Below, in pieces: positions 33,675 to 42,188 of a stretch of 64,000 nucleotides of DNA. The first letter of the stretch is position 1. Each line of letters begins with the position of its first letter. This DNA comes from Nocardioides litoris (lineage in GTDB: Bacteria; Actinomycetota; Actinomycetes; Propionibacteriales; Nocardioidaceae), in NCBI RefSeq assembly GCF_006346315.1, contig NZ_VDMR01000004.1, forward strand, positions 62,001 through 126,000, given 5' to 3'. Made by a program: the position numbers and the translations under genes. Below the pieces are notes generated by a model. It was not told where the DNA came from, searched no databases, and worked only from the letters and a program-made list of their open reading frames with translations.

Positions 33675-33753
33675 GCGACCAGCCTGCCAGCACCCCACCA
33701 GCCCCCCGCCGGCACTGCCGGAACCGATCCGGGCGCAGTACCGTCGAAGGACC

Positions 33754-34347
33754 ATGCGACGACCTCTCGGTGCCCTGGCCGCCCTCGCGGCGACGTCCGC
33801 GCTGCTGCTCTCCGGCTGTGGCGACGGCGGCGACGACTCCGCCTCCGACCCCGCGCCGACCGCGCAGTCGCCGACCCCCTCGGCCCCCTCGAGCCCCTCG
33901 GCGCCCGCGCCCTCCTCGACCCCGTCGACCGGCCCGAGCGACGGTGACGAGCCGACGAAGTCGCCGCCGCTGACCCCGCCGTCGCAGCCCGACGGCGCGG
34001 AGGGGGGCGTCGTCGTCGCCCTCGAGCACGCCACCGCCGCCGGCGGCACGGTGCAGACCGAGGCCGTCCCCGTCGCGCCCGGCGAGACCGACGCGCTGCT
34101 ATCCGGCATCACCGACGAGGGCCTGCGGTCGGCCGTGGAGGAGCAGGTGCGCTCAGCGGCCGCGGCGGGCGACCGGCTCGGCGAGCTGTACGGCGCCGTG
34201 GTGTCGGTCGGCTGCGACGTACCGCCCGGGGTGTCGGTGGCCCGGGCCGGCGAGGGCTGGGTGATCACGCCGCAGAAGGTCGTCGACCCGCTGCCCAACT
34301 GCTTCGCGCCGGTGACGACCGTGGCCGTCGTGGCGGTGCTGGGCTGA
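33754..34347 (+). CDS. Secreted lipoprotein, function unknown
   Basis: 197 residues. The signal peptide ends in a lipobox, LLLSGCGDGG (Cys near 22). A Pro/Ser/Thr-rich linker (about 30-80) precedes a small domain with two cysteines (VGCDVPP ... LPNCFAP) that could form a disulfide. TACCGT lies 9 bases before the ATG, and the GAAGG between may serve as a ribosome site. Convergent with the phosphodiester glycosidase gene (33 bp). Confidence 0.7.
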   Translation: MRRPLGALAALAATSALLLSGCGDGGDDSASDPAPTAQSPTPSAPSSPSAPAPSSTPSTGPSDGDEPTKSPPLTPPSQPDGAEGGVVVALEHATAAGGTVQTEAVPVAPGETDALLSGITDEGLRSAVEEQVRSAAAAGDRLGELYGAVVSVGCDVPPGVSVARAGEGWVITPQKVVDPLPNCFAPVTTVAVVAVLG

Positions 34348-34380
34348 CCGGCTGACGTCCGACCGGTCGACCGAGAGGGC

Positions 34381-35658
34381 TCAGCGCGGGCGGTACTGGA
34401 TCGACACGCCGTTGGCGACCCGACGCTGGGCGCCGTCGGAGGGCACGTTGACGACGCCGAGGGTGGCGGAGCCGGCGCGCCGGGCGACCATCGTGGTGGA
34501 GCCGCCGCCGTCGAGGTTGAGGGCCGACTCGGCGCCGAGGTCCATCATCTTCTGGGCCAGCTCGACCATCGTGTAGCCGCGGCTGGCCTGCGAGCGGCCG
34601 TCGACGGCGAGGAAGAGCAGCGTGCCGGTGTCGCGGTCGATGCCGACGGCGGTGCGGGGGTGCATCTCGCGGTCGTCGACGACGGTGACGGTGCCGTCGA
34701 GGAGCAGGAACTTGTTGCCGGTGACCGCCATCTGCGGCTGGCCGGGGACGCGGCGCTCCAGCTTGAGCCGCATGCCGCGCTTGAACTGGCGCAGCTGCGC
34801 GGCGCCGGCGTCGCGGCCGACGAGGAGCGTCCCGCGGAACGCCGTGCCGCGCGGCAGGCGGGTGCCGGTCCACTTCACCTTGTTCTTGACGACCTGCACG
34901 ATGCGGACGCGCTTGCGCTGCCCATCGGTCCAGCGGTAGCCGGAGGTGCGGCCCCAGGCGGGCGTCCAGGCGGCGATCCGGCCCGGCAGCACCGAGGGGG
35001 AGTTGAACCCGTCGACACGCAGCTGCGGGCGCTGCTTGATGCGGACCACGGTGGGCAGCGGCCCGATCTGGGGGGTGCCGGTGCGGTCGACGTAGAACGC
35101 GGAGTTCCAGCTGTCGAGCCGTCCGTGCAGCAGGCCACGCTGGCGGTCGCGACCCACACCGAGCGGGGCGCCGGTGTCGCCGATGTCGAAGAAGTCGGCG
35201 TTGACCCCGGCCACGCCGCCGTCGCGGGCGACCATGCGGGAGACGGTGTCGACGGCCGCCACGGGCCCGGAGTTCACCTGGTCGATGCTCAGACCGGGGG
35301 TGCCCCACCGGACCGAGAGCAGCGAGAGGTGCACCGGGCCGCGGCTCGTCGCCTCGTCCCAGGTGGTGACGTCGACGCCCGGCACGACCGGCGTCGTGAC
35401 CGGGGTCCGGCGTGCGGAGCCGCGCAGCGAGGGGGCGACCTCGCGCGGCGCGGGCCCGACCACCCCGTCGCTGGTCTGGGGCTTGCGGGTGCCCTGGACG
35501 AACCCGGTGGGCCGGTCCCGGTCGCGCTGGTCGCGCTGGTCGCGCTGGTCGCGCTGCGTCCCCGCCTGGGCCGGGACGGCGGCGGGGGCGGCGGGGGCGA
35601 CGACCGGCGCCGCGAGGGCGAGCAGGCAGGTCAGGGCGGCGGCGGGGAGGGGGCGCAC
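34381..35658 (-). CDS. Secreted phosphodiester glycosidase (NAGPA-like) domain protein
   Basis: 425 residues with an N-terminal signal peptide. A tandem QRDQRDQRDQRDRDRP tract follows, coded by four 9-bp repeats (GTCGCGCTG on the plus strand, 35521-35556). The catalytic domain shows GVNADFFDIGDTGAPLG, HPRTAVGIDRDTGTLLFLAV, GYTMVELAQKMMDLGAESAL and LNLDGGGSTTMV, the hallmarks of the NAGPA family. GTG 35658 is preceded by TACCCT at 6 bases; ATG 35721 would add 21 residues ahead of the signal peptide. Likely acts on cell-wall or extracellular sugar phosphodiesters. Confidence 0.85.
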   Translation of the reverse strand: MRPLPAAALTCLLALAAPVVAPAAPAAVPAQAGTQRDQRDQRDQRDRDRPTGFVQGTRKPQTSDGVVGPAPREVAPSLRGSARRTPVTTPVVPGVDVTTWDEATSRGPVHLSLLSVRWGTPGLSIDQVNSGPVAAVDTVSRMVARDGGVAGVNADFFDIGDTGAPLGVGRDRQRGLLHGRLDSWNSAFYVDRTGTPQIGPLPTVVRIKQRPQLRVDGFNSPSVLPGRIAAWTPAWGRTSGYRWTDGQRKRVRIVQVVKNKVKWTGTRLPRGTAFRGTLLVGRDAGAAQLRQFKRGMRLKLERRVPGQPQMAVTGNKFLLLDGTVTVVDDREMHPRTAVGIDRDTGTLLFLAVDGRSQASRGYTMVELAQKMMDLGAESALNLDGGGSTTMVARRAGSATLGVVNVPSDGAQRRVANGVSIQYRPR

Positions 35659-35732
35659 CGACCCAGGGTAAACAAGAGGCGTCGCCGTGCCCATGTTTCG
35701 GGTGAGACGGATGTGACGCACACGGGGCCCGG

Positions 35733-36326
35733 TCAGGGGCCGAGCGCGGCGAGGTGCCCGTCGAGCACGGCCTCGGCCGCGGTGGGCTCGAGGTCCGCAC
35801 CGGGGCCGAGCAGGTGCAGGGCGAGGCCGTCGACGACCACCGCGAGCCGCAGCGCCTCGAGGTCGAGGTCGAGGTCGGGGCGCAGCAGGCCCGCGGCCGC
35901 GGCGAGGTCGAGGGCGGCCCGGCAGCCCTGCCGGAGGGCGTCGTCGAGGGTCGCGCGCAGCCGGACCAGCTCGGGGTGGCCGGGGGAGCCGAGCACGAGG
36001 GCGAGGTGCGTGCGCAGCTCGAGGCTGCGCTCCTCGTCGAGCGGGAGCAGCTCGGTGAGCAGGGCGAGGACGGCGGCGCGGTCGGGCACCGGACGGTCGG
36101 CGCGGGCTCGGAAGCGGGCGGCGGCCCGCTCCACCACGAGCTCCATGGCGGCGGTGAGCAGGTCGGCCTTGGTCGGGAGCACGTGGCGCAGCGACCCGGC
36201 CGAGACCCCGGCCTCGGCGGCGACGTGGCGCACCGAGACGGCCTCGAGGCCGTCGCGGGCGATGATCCGCCAGACCGCCTCGGCCAGCTCGGCGCGGCGG
36301 TGGTCGTGGTCGATGAGCCGGGGCAC
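35733..36326 (-). CDS. TetR-family transcriptional regulator
   Basis: 197 residues. The HTH is at about 12-55: RAELAEAVWRIIARDGLEAV, VRHVAAEAGVSAGSLRHVLP, TKADLL. The C-terminal ligand domain is BetI-like in its early part (MELVVERAAARFRA) but not assignable. GTG 36326 is set by TACCAT at 6 bases. It is divergent from the four-span membrane protein gene at 36404, its most likely target; CAACCGTGCT and CAGTCGTGCT form an imperfect direct repeat in the gap (about 36352-36390). Confidence 0.85.
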   Translation of the reverse strand: MPRLIDHDHRRAELAEAVWRIIARDGLEAVSVRHVAAEAGVSAGSLRHVLPTKADLLTAAMELVVERAAARFRARADRPVPDRAAVLALLTELLPLDEERSLELRTHLALVLGSPGHPELVRLRATLDDALRQGCRAALDLAAAAGLLRPDLDLDLEALRLAVVVDGLALHLLGPGADLEPTAAEAVLDGHLAALGP

Positions 36327-36403
36327 GGGACGATGGTAGTACGGCCGTGTCACAACCGTGCTAGGGTCGTTGGCAACACAGTCGTGCTGGCTTGGGAGGG
36401 GTC

Positions 36404-36946
36404 ATGATCGCGTTCGTCATCGTCGCGTGCGAGGTGGCGTTCTGGGTGGTGCTGGCCGCCGGGATGCTGCTGCGCTACCCCGCGAGCCGACCGCGGCTCG
36501 GCGCGGTGGTCCTGGCCGGGGTGCCCCTGGTCGACGTCGTGCTGCTCGTCGCGACGGGCGTCGACCTGGCGCGCGGGGCCGAGTTCCACTCCGTGCACAG
36601 CCTGGCCGCGGTCTACCTCGGCTTCTCCCTGGCCTTCGGCCACAGCCTGGTCCGCTGGGCCGACGTGCGCTTCGCGCACCGCTTCGCCGGCGGTCCGCCA
36701 CCGGCACCCAAGCCCGCCGCGGGCTCGCCGGAGCGGCGGCGTGCCCTGTGGGTCGAGTGGTTCCGGGTCGTGCTGGCGGCCACGATCGCCGTCGCGGTGC
36801 TCGGGCTGCTGTCGTTGGTGGCCGACCCCGACCAGCGCGCGGCCGTGCTCGGCTCCGCGGGTCCGCTCGGGCTGGTCGTGGTGGTCTGGCTGGTCGCCGG
36901 CCCCCTGTGGGAGTCCGGCTCACGGCGTACGGCGGAGCGGGCCTAG
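36404..36946 (+). CDS. Four-span integral membrane protein
   Basis: 180 residues with spans at about 2-25, 33-55, 64-88 and 124-165 (the last region probably two). A Pro-rich loop (GGPPPAPKPAAG) separates the two halves. GGGAGGGG lies 6 bases before ATG 36404. Its TAG stop and the stop of the convergent WS/DGAT gene share the palindrome CTAG (36943-36946). It is probably controlled by the divergent TetR. Function unknown. Confidence 0.7.
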   Translation: MIAFVIVACEVAFWVVLAAGMLLRYPASRPRLGAVVLAGVPLVDVVLLVATGVDLARGAEFHSVHSLAAVYLGFSLAFGHSLVRWADVRFAHRFAGGPPPAPKPAAGSPERRRALWVEWFRVVLAATIAVAVLGLLSLVADPDQRAAVLGSAGPLGLVVVVWLVAGPLWESGSRRTAERA

Positions 36947-38355
36947 GCGACCCCGGCGGCCTTCTCCAGGGCGGCGACCTCGTCGTCGAGGTGGGTGAGC
37001 AGCCGCTGCAGGTGGGGCACGGTGCGGCGGCAGCCCGTCAGCCCGAAGGCCATGTTGCCGTCGTAGGAGCTGCAGGTGATGTTGAGCGCCATGCCGTTGA
37101 TGGGGATCGACAGCGGGTAGGTGCCGAGGAGCTTGGCGCCGTTCCAGTAGTGCGTGCTGCGCGGGCCGGGCACGTTGCTGATGATGAGGTTGTACGGCGG
37201 CCGCACGATGCCCTGCATCTTGAGGACGGGCGTCAGGATGGCCGGCACCTGGCCGATCGCGCTCATGGCGACGATCTGCACGGGCGTCATCGACGACAGC
37301 GCGTCCTTGCCGTCCTTCATCGACTTGTGGATGGCGCCGAGGCGGCGGGCCGGGTCGGCGAGGTCGGTGGCCATCTGCACCATGACCGCGCCCACCGCGT
37401 TGCCGCCCTCGGCACTGGCCGCCTGGGACTGCTTGGCGTTCAGGCCCACCGGCACCATCGCCACGAGCGGCTTGTCGGGCAGCGCGTCGAGCTCGCCGAG
37501 GTAGGTGCGCATCGCGCCGGAGCACATGGCCAGGACGACGTCGTTGATGGTCGTGCCGGTGGCCTTGCCGATCGCGCGCAGCCGCTCGATCGGCCAGTCG
37601 TCGGCGGCGAAGCGACGCGAGCCCGTGATGTCCTGGTTGAAGATGGTGCGCGGGGCGTAGAGCGAGAGGGCGGAGGTCTCGTTCTTCAGGCCCTTGCGCA
37701 GCGTCTTGACCAGCGCGCTCGGCATGCCGGCCGCCTCGGCGGTGATGCCGAGTGCCGTGCGCAGCGCGGTCAGGGGCAGCTCGGACAGGCCACCGCCGTC
37801 CGCGGCGCGGTCGTCGTTCCTCGTACGGCGTCGGCGCGGCTGGTGGCCCCACGGCGGCGGCATGTCGCGCTCGTCGGGGTCGGTGCTCAGCACGCTGGCC
37901 AGCAGCCGCATGGCGGAGACGCCGTCGACGAGCGCGTGGTGGGTCTTGGTGTACATCGCGACGCGGCCGTCACGCAGGCCCTCGATCAGGTGGGCCTCCC
38001 ACAGCGGACGCTCCCACGCCAGGCGGGTGCTGTGCAGCCGTCCGCAGAGCTCGAGGAGCTCGCGCACGCGGCCGGGCTGGGGCAGCGCGCTGTGCCGCAC
38101 GTGGTGCTCGATGTCGAACTGGTCGTCGGGCTTCCAGACCAGCTGGGCGCCGGTGCGCACCGAGCGGTGCGGGTGCTTGAGGAACAGCGGCGCCACCTCG
38201 TCGACGTCGAGCATCGACTCGAACATCTGCCGGGTGTAGTCGCGGTCGGCGCCCTCGGGCTTCTCGAACAGCTGCAGGCCGCCCACGTGCATCGGCATGT
38301 TGCGGTTCTCGGCCAGCAGGAACGCGGTCGCTGTCGGGTCGATCGGGGTGGCCAC
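36943..38355 (-). CDS. Wax ester synthase/diacylglycerol acyltransferase (WS/DGAT)
   Basis: 470 residues. Acyl-CoA-dependent synthesis of triacylglycerol or wax esters. The catalytic motif is HHALVDG (His139/His140). Further family features are PLWEAHLIEGL, NDVVLAMCSGAMR, YNLIISNVPGP and PLSIPINGMALNITCSSYDG. GTG 38355 is set by CAGGAT 6 bases upstream; the open frame extends 79 codons further. Monocistronic and divergent from a secreted nuclease gene. Confidence 0.92.
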   Translation of the reverse strand: MATPIDPTATAFLLAENRNMPMHVGGLQLFEKPEGADRDYTRQMFESMLDVDEVAPLFLKHPHRSVRTGAQLVWKPDDQFDIEHHVRHSALPQPGRVRELLELCGRLHSTRLAWERPLWEAHLIEGLRDGRVAMYTKTHHALVDGVSAMRLLASVLSTDPDERDMPPPWGHQPRRRRTRNDDRAADGGGLSELPLTALRTALGITAEAAGMPSALVKTLRKGLKNETSALSLYAPRTIFNQDITGSRRFAADDWPIERLRAIGKATGTTINDVVLAMCSGAMRTYLGELDALPDKPLVAMVPVGLNAKQSQAASAEGGNAVGAVMVQMATDLADPARRLGAIHKSMKDGKDALSSMTPVQIVAMSAIGQVPAILTPVLKMQGIVRPPYNLIISNVPGPRSTHYWNGAKLLGTYPLSIPINGMALNITCSSYDGNMAFGLTGCRRTVPHLQRLLTHLDDEVAALEKAAGVA

Positions 38356-38554
38356 CTCGCGATCCTGTCGCGGCGTGACGGGCTCCACAAGACACCCGTC
38401 CGGGGCCGGGTCGCCGAGAGGTGGAGCAGCGTTCACCGAGGGTTCTCCCTCGACCTGCGCGCCGACGGTTGTCGTGGGGGCCCCGGGGCCGCAGGCTCGG
38501 GCCCGACCGCCACGCACACCGCCGCACACCACCACGGACACTCGGGAGTCCAGC

Positions 38555-39205
38555 ATGCGTCGTCCGCTCACCCTCGCCCTCGGGCTGCTCACGGCCTCGT
38601 CCGGCCTCCTCGCCGTGTCGCCGGCCGCGCACGCCGAGTCCTACTCCGCGCCCCTGGTCACCGCGATCGGCGACCTGGCCGGTGCCTCGGAGGTCCGCAC
38701 CGGCTACAGCCGCGACCTGTTCAACCACTGGATCGATGCCGACGGCGACGGCTGCAGCACCCGCAACGAGGTGCTGGTCTCCGAGGCCGACGACCCGGTC
38801 AGCGTGGGCTCGTCGTGCTCGTTGTCCGGGGGCCGCTGGTACTCCTACTACGACGGCGTCTCGCAGACCTCGGCCTCCGCGCTCGACATCGACCACATGG
38901 TGCCGCTCGCCGAGGCCTGGGACTCCGGCGCCCGCACCTGGTCGTCGGCGACCCGGCAGGCCTACGCCAACGACCTCGGCGACTCCCGCGCGCTCGTCGC
39001 GGTGACGTCCTCGGTCAACCGGTCCAAGAGCGACCAGGACATCGCCGAGTGGCTGCCCGCCCGCGACCGCTGCCGCTACCTGCGCGAGTACGTCGCGGTG
39101 AAGCTGCGCTGGCGGCTCTCGGTCGACTCCGCCGAGCGGTCGGCGATGTCGTCGCTGGCCTCGGGCTGCACCAACAGCACGATCACGGTGACCCGGGCCC
39201 GCTGA
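38555..39205 (+). CDS. Secreted HNH-family nuclease (DUF1524-type)
   Basis: 216 residues with a signal peptide ending near AHA-ES. The core shows DADGDGCSTRNEVL, then LDIDHMVPLAEAWDSG with the catalytic His in DIDH, and VTSSVNRSKSDQDIAEW and CRYLREYV. This is the GmrSD C-terminal/DUF1524 HNH form common in actinobacterial exonucleases. Extracellular DNA degradation for nutrient use is likely. It has no recognisable ribosome site near ATG 38555. The 199-bp gap to the divergent WS/DGAT gene shows no further element. Confidence 0.85.
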   Translation: MRRPLTLALGLLTASSGLLAVSPAAHAESYSAPLVTAIGDLAGASEVRTGYSRDLFNHWIDADGDGCSTRNEVLVSEADDPVSVGSSCSLSGGRWYSYYDGVSQTSASALDIDHMVPLAEAWDSGARTWSSATRQAYANDLGDSRALVAVTSSVNRSKSDQDIAEWLPARDRCRYLREYVAVKLRWRLSVDSAERSAMSSLASGCTNSTITVTRAR

Positions 39206-39358
39206 CCGGCCGGGCCTGTCCCGGAGTCGTCCCCAGGCCGGGCACCCGCGGCGGCTGTCCACAGGGCCCGTCGCGGTCGGGCCGCACCGTCGGCGCGCGT
39301 CCCTAGCGTCCCTCGCGTGCCACCGGACCAGCCGGTGGACGACCGAGAGGACCCTCCT

Positions 39359-39694
39359 GTGACCGCTCCGACCCGCCCCCTGCCGCTCCTGCTCGCGACC
39401 GCGGTCCTCGGGCTGCTCGCCGGCCTGCTCGCCCCGGGCGGTCCGGCCTCGGCCGCCCTGGCGACCGACCGGCCGATCATCACCCACGTCGAGGGCGACC
39501 CGGCCAACGGGTTCACCCTGACCTACGCCGACGGCTCGACCCTCAGCCCGCCCACCGACTCCGAGGCCGCGGCCGAGTGCAGCGAGTACGACACCCGCCT
39601 CGACCGCGTCCGCTGCCGGGTCGAGGTCCGCACCTGGTACCGCGACCTCGGCGACCTCCAGCGTTCCCTCGCCTGGGTCCGCGCCCACGAGTGA
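39359..39694 (+). CDS. Small secreted protein, unknown function
   Basis: 111 residues with a signal peptide (PLPLLLATAVLGLLAGLLAPG) and a mature part with two cysteines (AAECSEYDTRLDRVRCRVEV). GTG 39359 has GAGAGGA upstream. A -10-like TAGCGT (39304-39309) ends 7 bases before an earlier in-frame GTG (39317), so the message may instead start there, giving 14 more residues or a 42-base leader. Function unknown. Confidence 0.6.
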   Translation: MTAPTRPLPLLLATAVLGLLAGLLAPGGPASAALATDRPIITHVEGDPANGFTLTYADGSTLSPPTDSEAAAECSEYDTRLDRVRCRVEVRTWYRDLGDLQRSLAWVRAHE

Positions 39695-39720
39695 CCGAGC
39701 GCCAGCCGTACCCGGCTCCC

Positions 39721-39800
39721 CGGTGGTCGAGGAAGGCGGCCTGACGGCCGGGCGCCACGGTGGTCGAGGAAGGCCGCCTGGCGGCCTGTCCCGAGACCAC
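39721..39800. repeat. Dispersed CGGTGGTCGAGGAAGG repeat, two copies
   Basis: CGGTGGTCGAGGAAGG occurs at 39721-39736 and, preceded by CA, at 39756-39773. Each is followed by a GGC/GCC hairpin segment, and the second ends in CCGAGACCAC. It fills most of the gap between the small secreted protein and dinB. Confidence 0.75.
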
Positions 39801-39840
39801 GCTCGCGCACCGGTGGCCCCGGGGGTGACAGCATCACCCC

Positions 39841-40932
39841 ATGACCGTGCCGGTGCTGCACGTCGACCTCGACCAGTTCCTCGCCGCCATGGAGGTGCTG
39901 CGCCGGCCCGAGCTCGCGGGCCGACCGGTGGTGGTCGGGGGGCGCGGTGACCCGACGGAGCGGGGTGTCGTCTCGACGGCGTCGTACGAGGCGCGCGAGC
40001 ACGGGGTCCGGTCCGGGATGCCGCTGCGCACGGCGCTGAAGAAGTGCCCCGACGCGGTCTTCCTCCCGGTCGACTTCCCGACCTACGAGGGGGCCTCGGC
40101 CGCGGTGATGACCACGCTGCGCGCGGCGCGGTGGGCCGGCGACCCGGTCGACGTCGAGGTGCTGGGCTGGGACGAGGCGTTCGTCGGGCTCCGGCCGGGC
40201 CCCGACGGTGCCGAGCCTGGTGGTGGGCACGACCCGGAGGCCTTCGCCCTGCAGGTGCGGGCCGAGGTGCTGGCCGCGACCGGCCTGCACTGCTCCGTCG
40301 GCATCGGCGACAACAAGCTGCAGGCCAAGATCGCCACCGACTTCGGCAAGCCGCGGGGCGTGTTCCGCATCAGCGACGAGACCTGGTTCGCCCAGATGGG
40401 GCACCGCCCGACCCGGGCGCTGTGGGGCGTCGGCGCCAAGATCGAGAAGCGGCTCGCCGCCCTCGGCATCGAGACCGTGGCCCAGCTCGCCACCTCCGAC
40501 GTCCGGGTGCTGGCCGAGGCGATCGGCCCGACGATGGGGCCGTGGTACCACCGGCTCGGCCGCGGGGTCGACACCAGCCGGGTCGACCCCACGCCGTGGG
40601 TGCCGCGGGCGCACGGCCGGGAGGAGACGTTCCAGGTCGACCTGGCCGACGACGCCGACGTCGAGGCGGCCGTCCGCCGCATCACGGGGCGGGTGGTGGC
40701 CGACATCGCCGCCGAGGGGCGGCCGGCCTGGCGGGTGGGGCTCAAGGTGCGCGACAGCGCGTTCCAGACGGTGCAGCGCAGCCGCAAGCTGCCCGACGGG
40801 CCGACCGACGACCCGGAGGTGCTGGCCGACGCGGCCGTGTCGCTGCTGGCCCGGGTGGAGCGCCGTCGACCCGTCCGGCTGGTCGGCGTACGCCTGGAGA
40901 TGGTCGAGCCCGACGGCGGGTACGCCCGCTAG
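39841..40932 (+). CDS. dinB: Y-family DNA polymerase, DinB2-like with leucine at the steric gate
   Basis: Translesion polymerase of 363 residues. The first catalytic motif HVDLDQFLAAME has both metal-binding Asp (9 and 11), but the steric-gate position is Leu14, where most Pol IV have Phe/Tyr. Mycobacterial DinB2 has the same Leu14 and readily uses ribonucleotides. The second motif is VLGWDEAFVGL. GIGDNKLQAKIATDFGKPRG and LWGVGAKIEKRLAALGI (helix-hairpin-helix) follow, then a little-finger domain. No beta-clamp motif is obvious at the C-terminus (DGGYAR). ATG 39841 is preceded by CAGCAT at 6 bases. No SOS box was found. Confidence 0.9.
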   Translation: MTVPVLHVDLDQFLAAMEVLRRPELAGRPVVVGGRGDPTERGVVSTASYEAREHGVRSGMPLRTALKKCPDAVFLPVDFPTYEGASAAVMTTLRAARWAGDPVDVEVLGWDEAFVGLRPGPDGAEPGGGHDPEAFALQVRAEVLAATGLHCSVGIGDNKLQAKIATDFGKPRGVFRISDETWFAQMGHRPTRALWGVGAKIEKRLAALGIETVAQLATSDVRVLAEAIGPTMGPWYHRLGRGVDTSRVDPTPWVPRAHGREETFQVDLADDADVEAAVRRITGRVVADIAAEGRPAWRVGLKVRDSAFQTVQRSRKLPDGPTDDPEVLADAAVSLLARVERRRPVRLVGVRLEMVEPDGGYAR

Positions 40933-40953
40933 GCCCAGGACCCTGCGCCCGGG

Positions 40954-42138
40954 TCAGACCGAGGCGCGCAGCTCGCGGACCACGGAGTCGACGACGGCCA
41001 CCAGGTCGCCGTCGTGGGCGGCGGCGACCGCCCGCTGCCGCTGGTACGACGCCCCGCCGGCCACCACCTCGGCCACCGAGGCCAGCTCGGCGGCGCAGCC
41101 GAGCCGCTCGGCGGTCGGCTCGAGCCGCACCAGCAGGTCGGCGAGGTCGTCGGTGACGAGCCGCTCGGTGGAGGCGGCGTCGAGGATGACGATGGCGTCG
41201 AGGCCGTAGCGGGCGGCGCGCCACTTGTTCTCCTGCACGTGCCAGGGCGGCATGGTCGGCAGGGTCTCGCCGGCGGCCATCCGGGTGTCGAGGTCGACCA
41301 CGAGGCAGTGGCACAGCGCGGTCAGGGCGGCGAGGTCGCGCAGGGAGGAGACGCCGTCGCAGACGCGGTTCTCCAGCGTGCCGAGGTGCGGCGCGGGCCG
41401 CAGGTCCCAGCGGATCTCGCTGAGGTCGTCGATGACGCCGGTGGTGACCTGGTCCTGGGCGAAGGCCTCGAACTGCGCCCAGGTCTCGAACTGGAACGGC
41501 AGACCGGCGGTGGGCAGCTGCTGGAACATCAGGGCCCGGTTGGACGCGTAGCCCGTGTCGAGGCCGCCCCACACGGGCGAGGAGGCCGAGAGCGCCTGCA
41601 GGTGCGGGAAGTAGTTGAGCAGGGAGGACAGCACGGGCAGCACCCGGTCGCGCTCGGGGAGCCCGACGTGCACGTGGACGCCCCAGATCAGCATCTGCCG
41701 GCCCCACCACTGGGTGCGGTCGATCAGCTCCTCGTAGCGGTGGCCGGCGCTGAGCTGCTGGCCGGTCCAGGAGGCGAAGGGGTGCGTCCCGGCGCCGTAC
41801 AGGTCGAGGTCGAGGTCGTCGCCCGCGGCGAGCACGGGCGCGAGCGTCGCCCGCAGGTCGTCCATCGCCTCGCCGACCGTCGAGCACACGCCGGTGACCA
41901 GCTCGACGGTGTTGCGCAGCAGCTCCTGGTGCAGCCGCTCGGGGTGCGGCAGGCGGGGGCGAGCCCGGGCGAAGAGGTGCTGGGCGTCGTTGCGCAGGTC
42001 GCGGCTGCGGCGGTCGACGAGCGCCAGCTCCCACTCCACGCCGAGCGTGTAGTCGGCCGAGGCGTGGAAGTCGATCCGCACCGGGCCAGCGTTCCACAAC
42101 GGCTGGGGGGCGGCCTCTCCCGCCGGGGTGACCGACAT
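40954..42138 (-). CDS. YbdK-type carboxylate-amine ligase (GCS2 family)
   Basis: 394 residues. Glutamate-cysteine ligase family 2: LGVEWELALVDRRSRDL carries the Glu metal ligands, followed by HQELLRNTVELVTGVC, GIHVHVGL-like (WGVHVHVGLPERD), FETWAQFEAF, RPAPHLGTLENRVCD and NKWRAARYGLDA. YbdK has weak glutamate-cysteine ligase activity; its real substrate is unknown. Its 3' end lies 21 bp from the dinB stop (convergent). ATG 42138 is divergent from the ThrE gene with 50 bp between starts. Confidence 0.85.
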   Translation of the reverse strand: MSVTPAGEAAPQPLWNAGPVRIDFHASADYTLGVEWELALVDRRSRDLRNDAQHLFARARPRLPHPERLHQELLRNTVELVTGVCSTVGEAMDDLRATLAPVLAAGDDLDLDLYGAGTHPFASWTGQQLSAGHRYEELIDRTQWWGRQMLIWGVHVHVGLPERDRVLPVLSSLLNYFPHLQALSASSPVWGGLDTGYASNRALMFQQLPTAGLPFQFETWAQFEAFAQDQVTTGVIDDLSEIRWDLRPAPHLGTLENRVCDGVSSLRDLAALTALCHCLVVDLDTRMAAGETLPTMPPWHVQENKWRAARYGLDAIVILDAASTERLVTDDLADLLVRLEPTAERLGCAAELASVAEVVAGGASYQRQRAVAAAHDGDLVAVVDSVVRELRASV

Positions 42139-42188
42139 CGCTCGCCCGCTCCTTGGGTGGCCCCGGCCCCGTGCGCGACCATCGCAGG

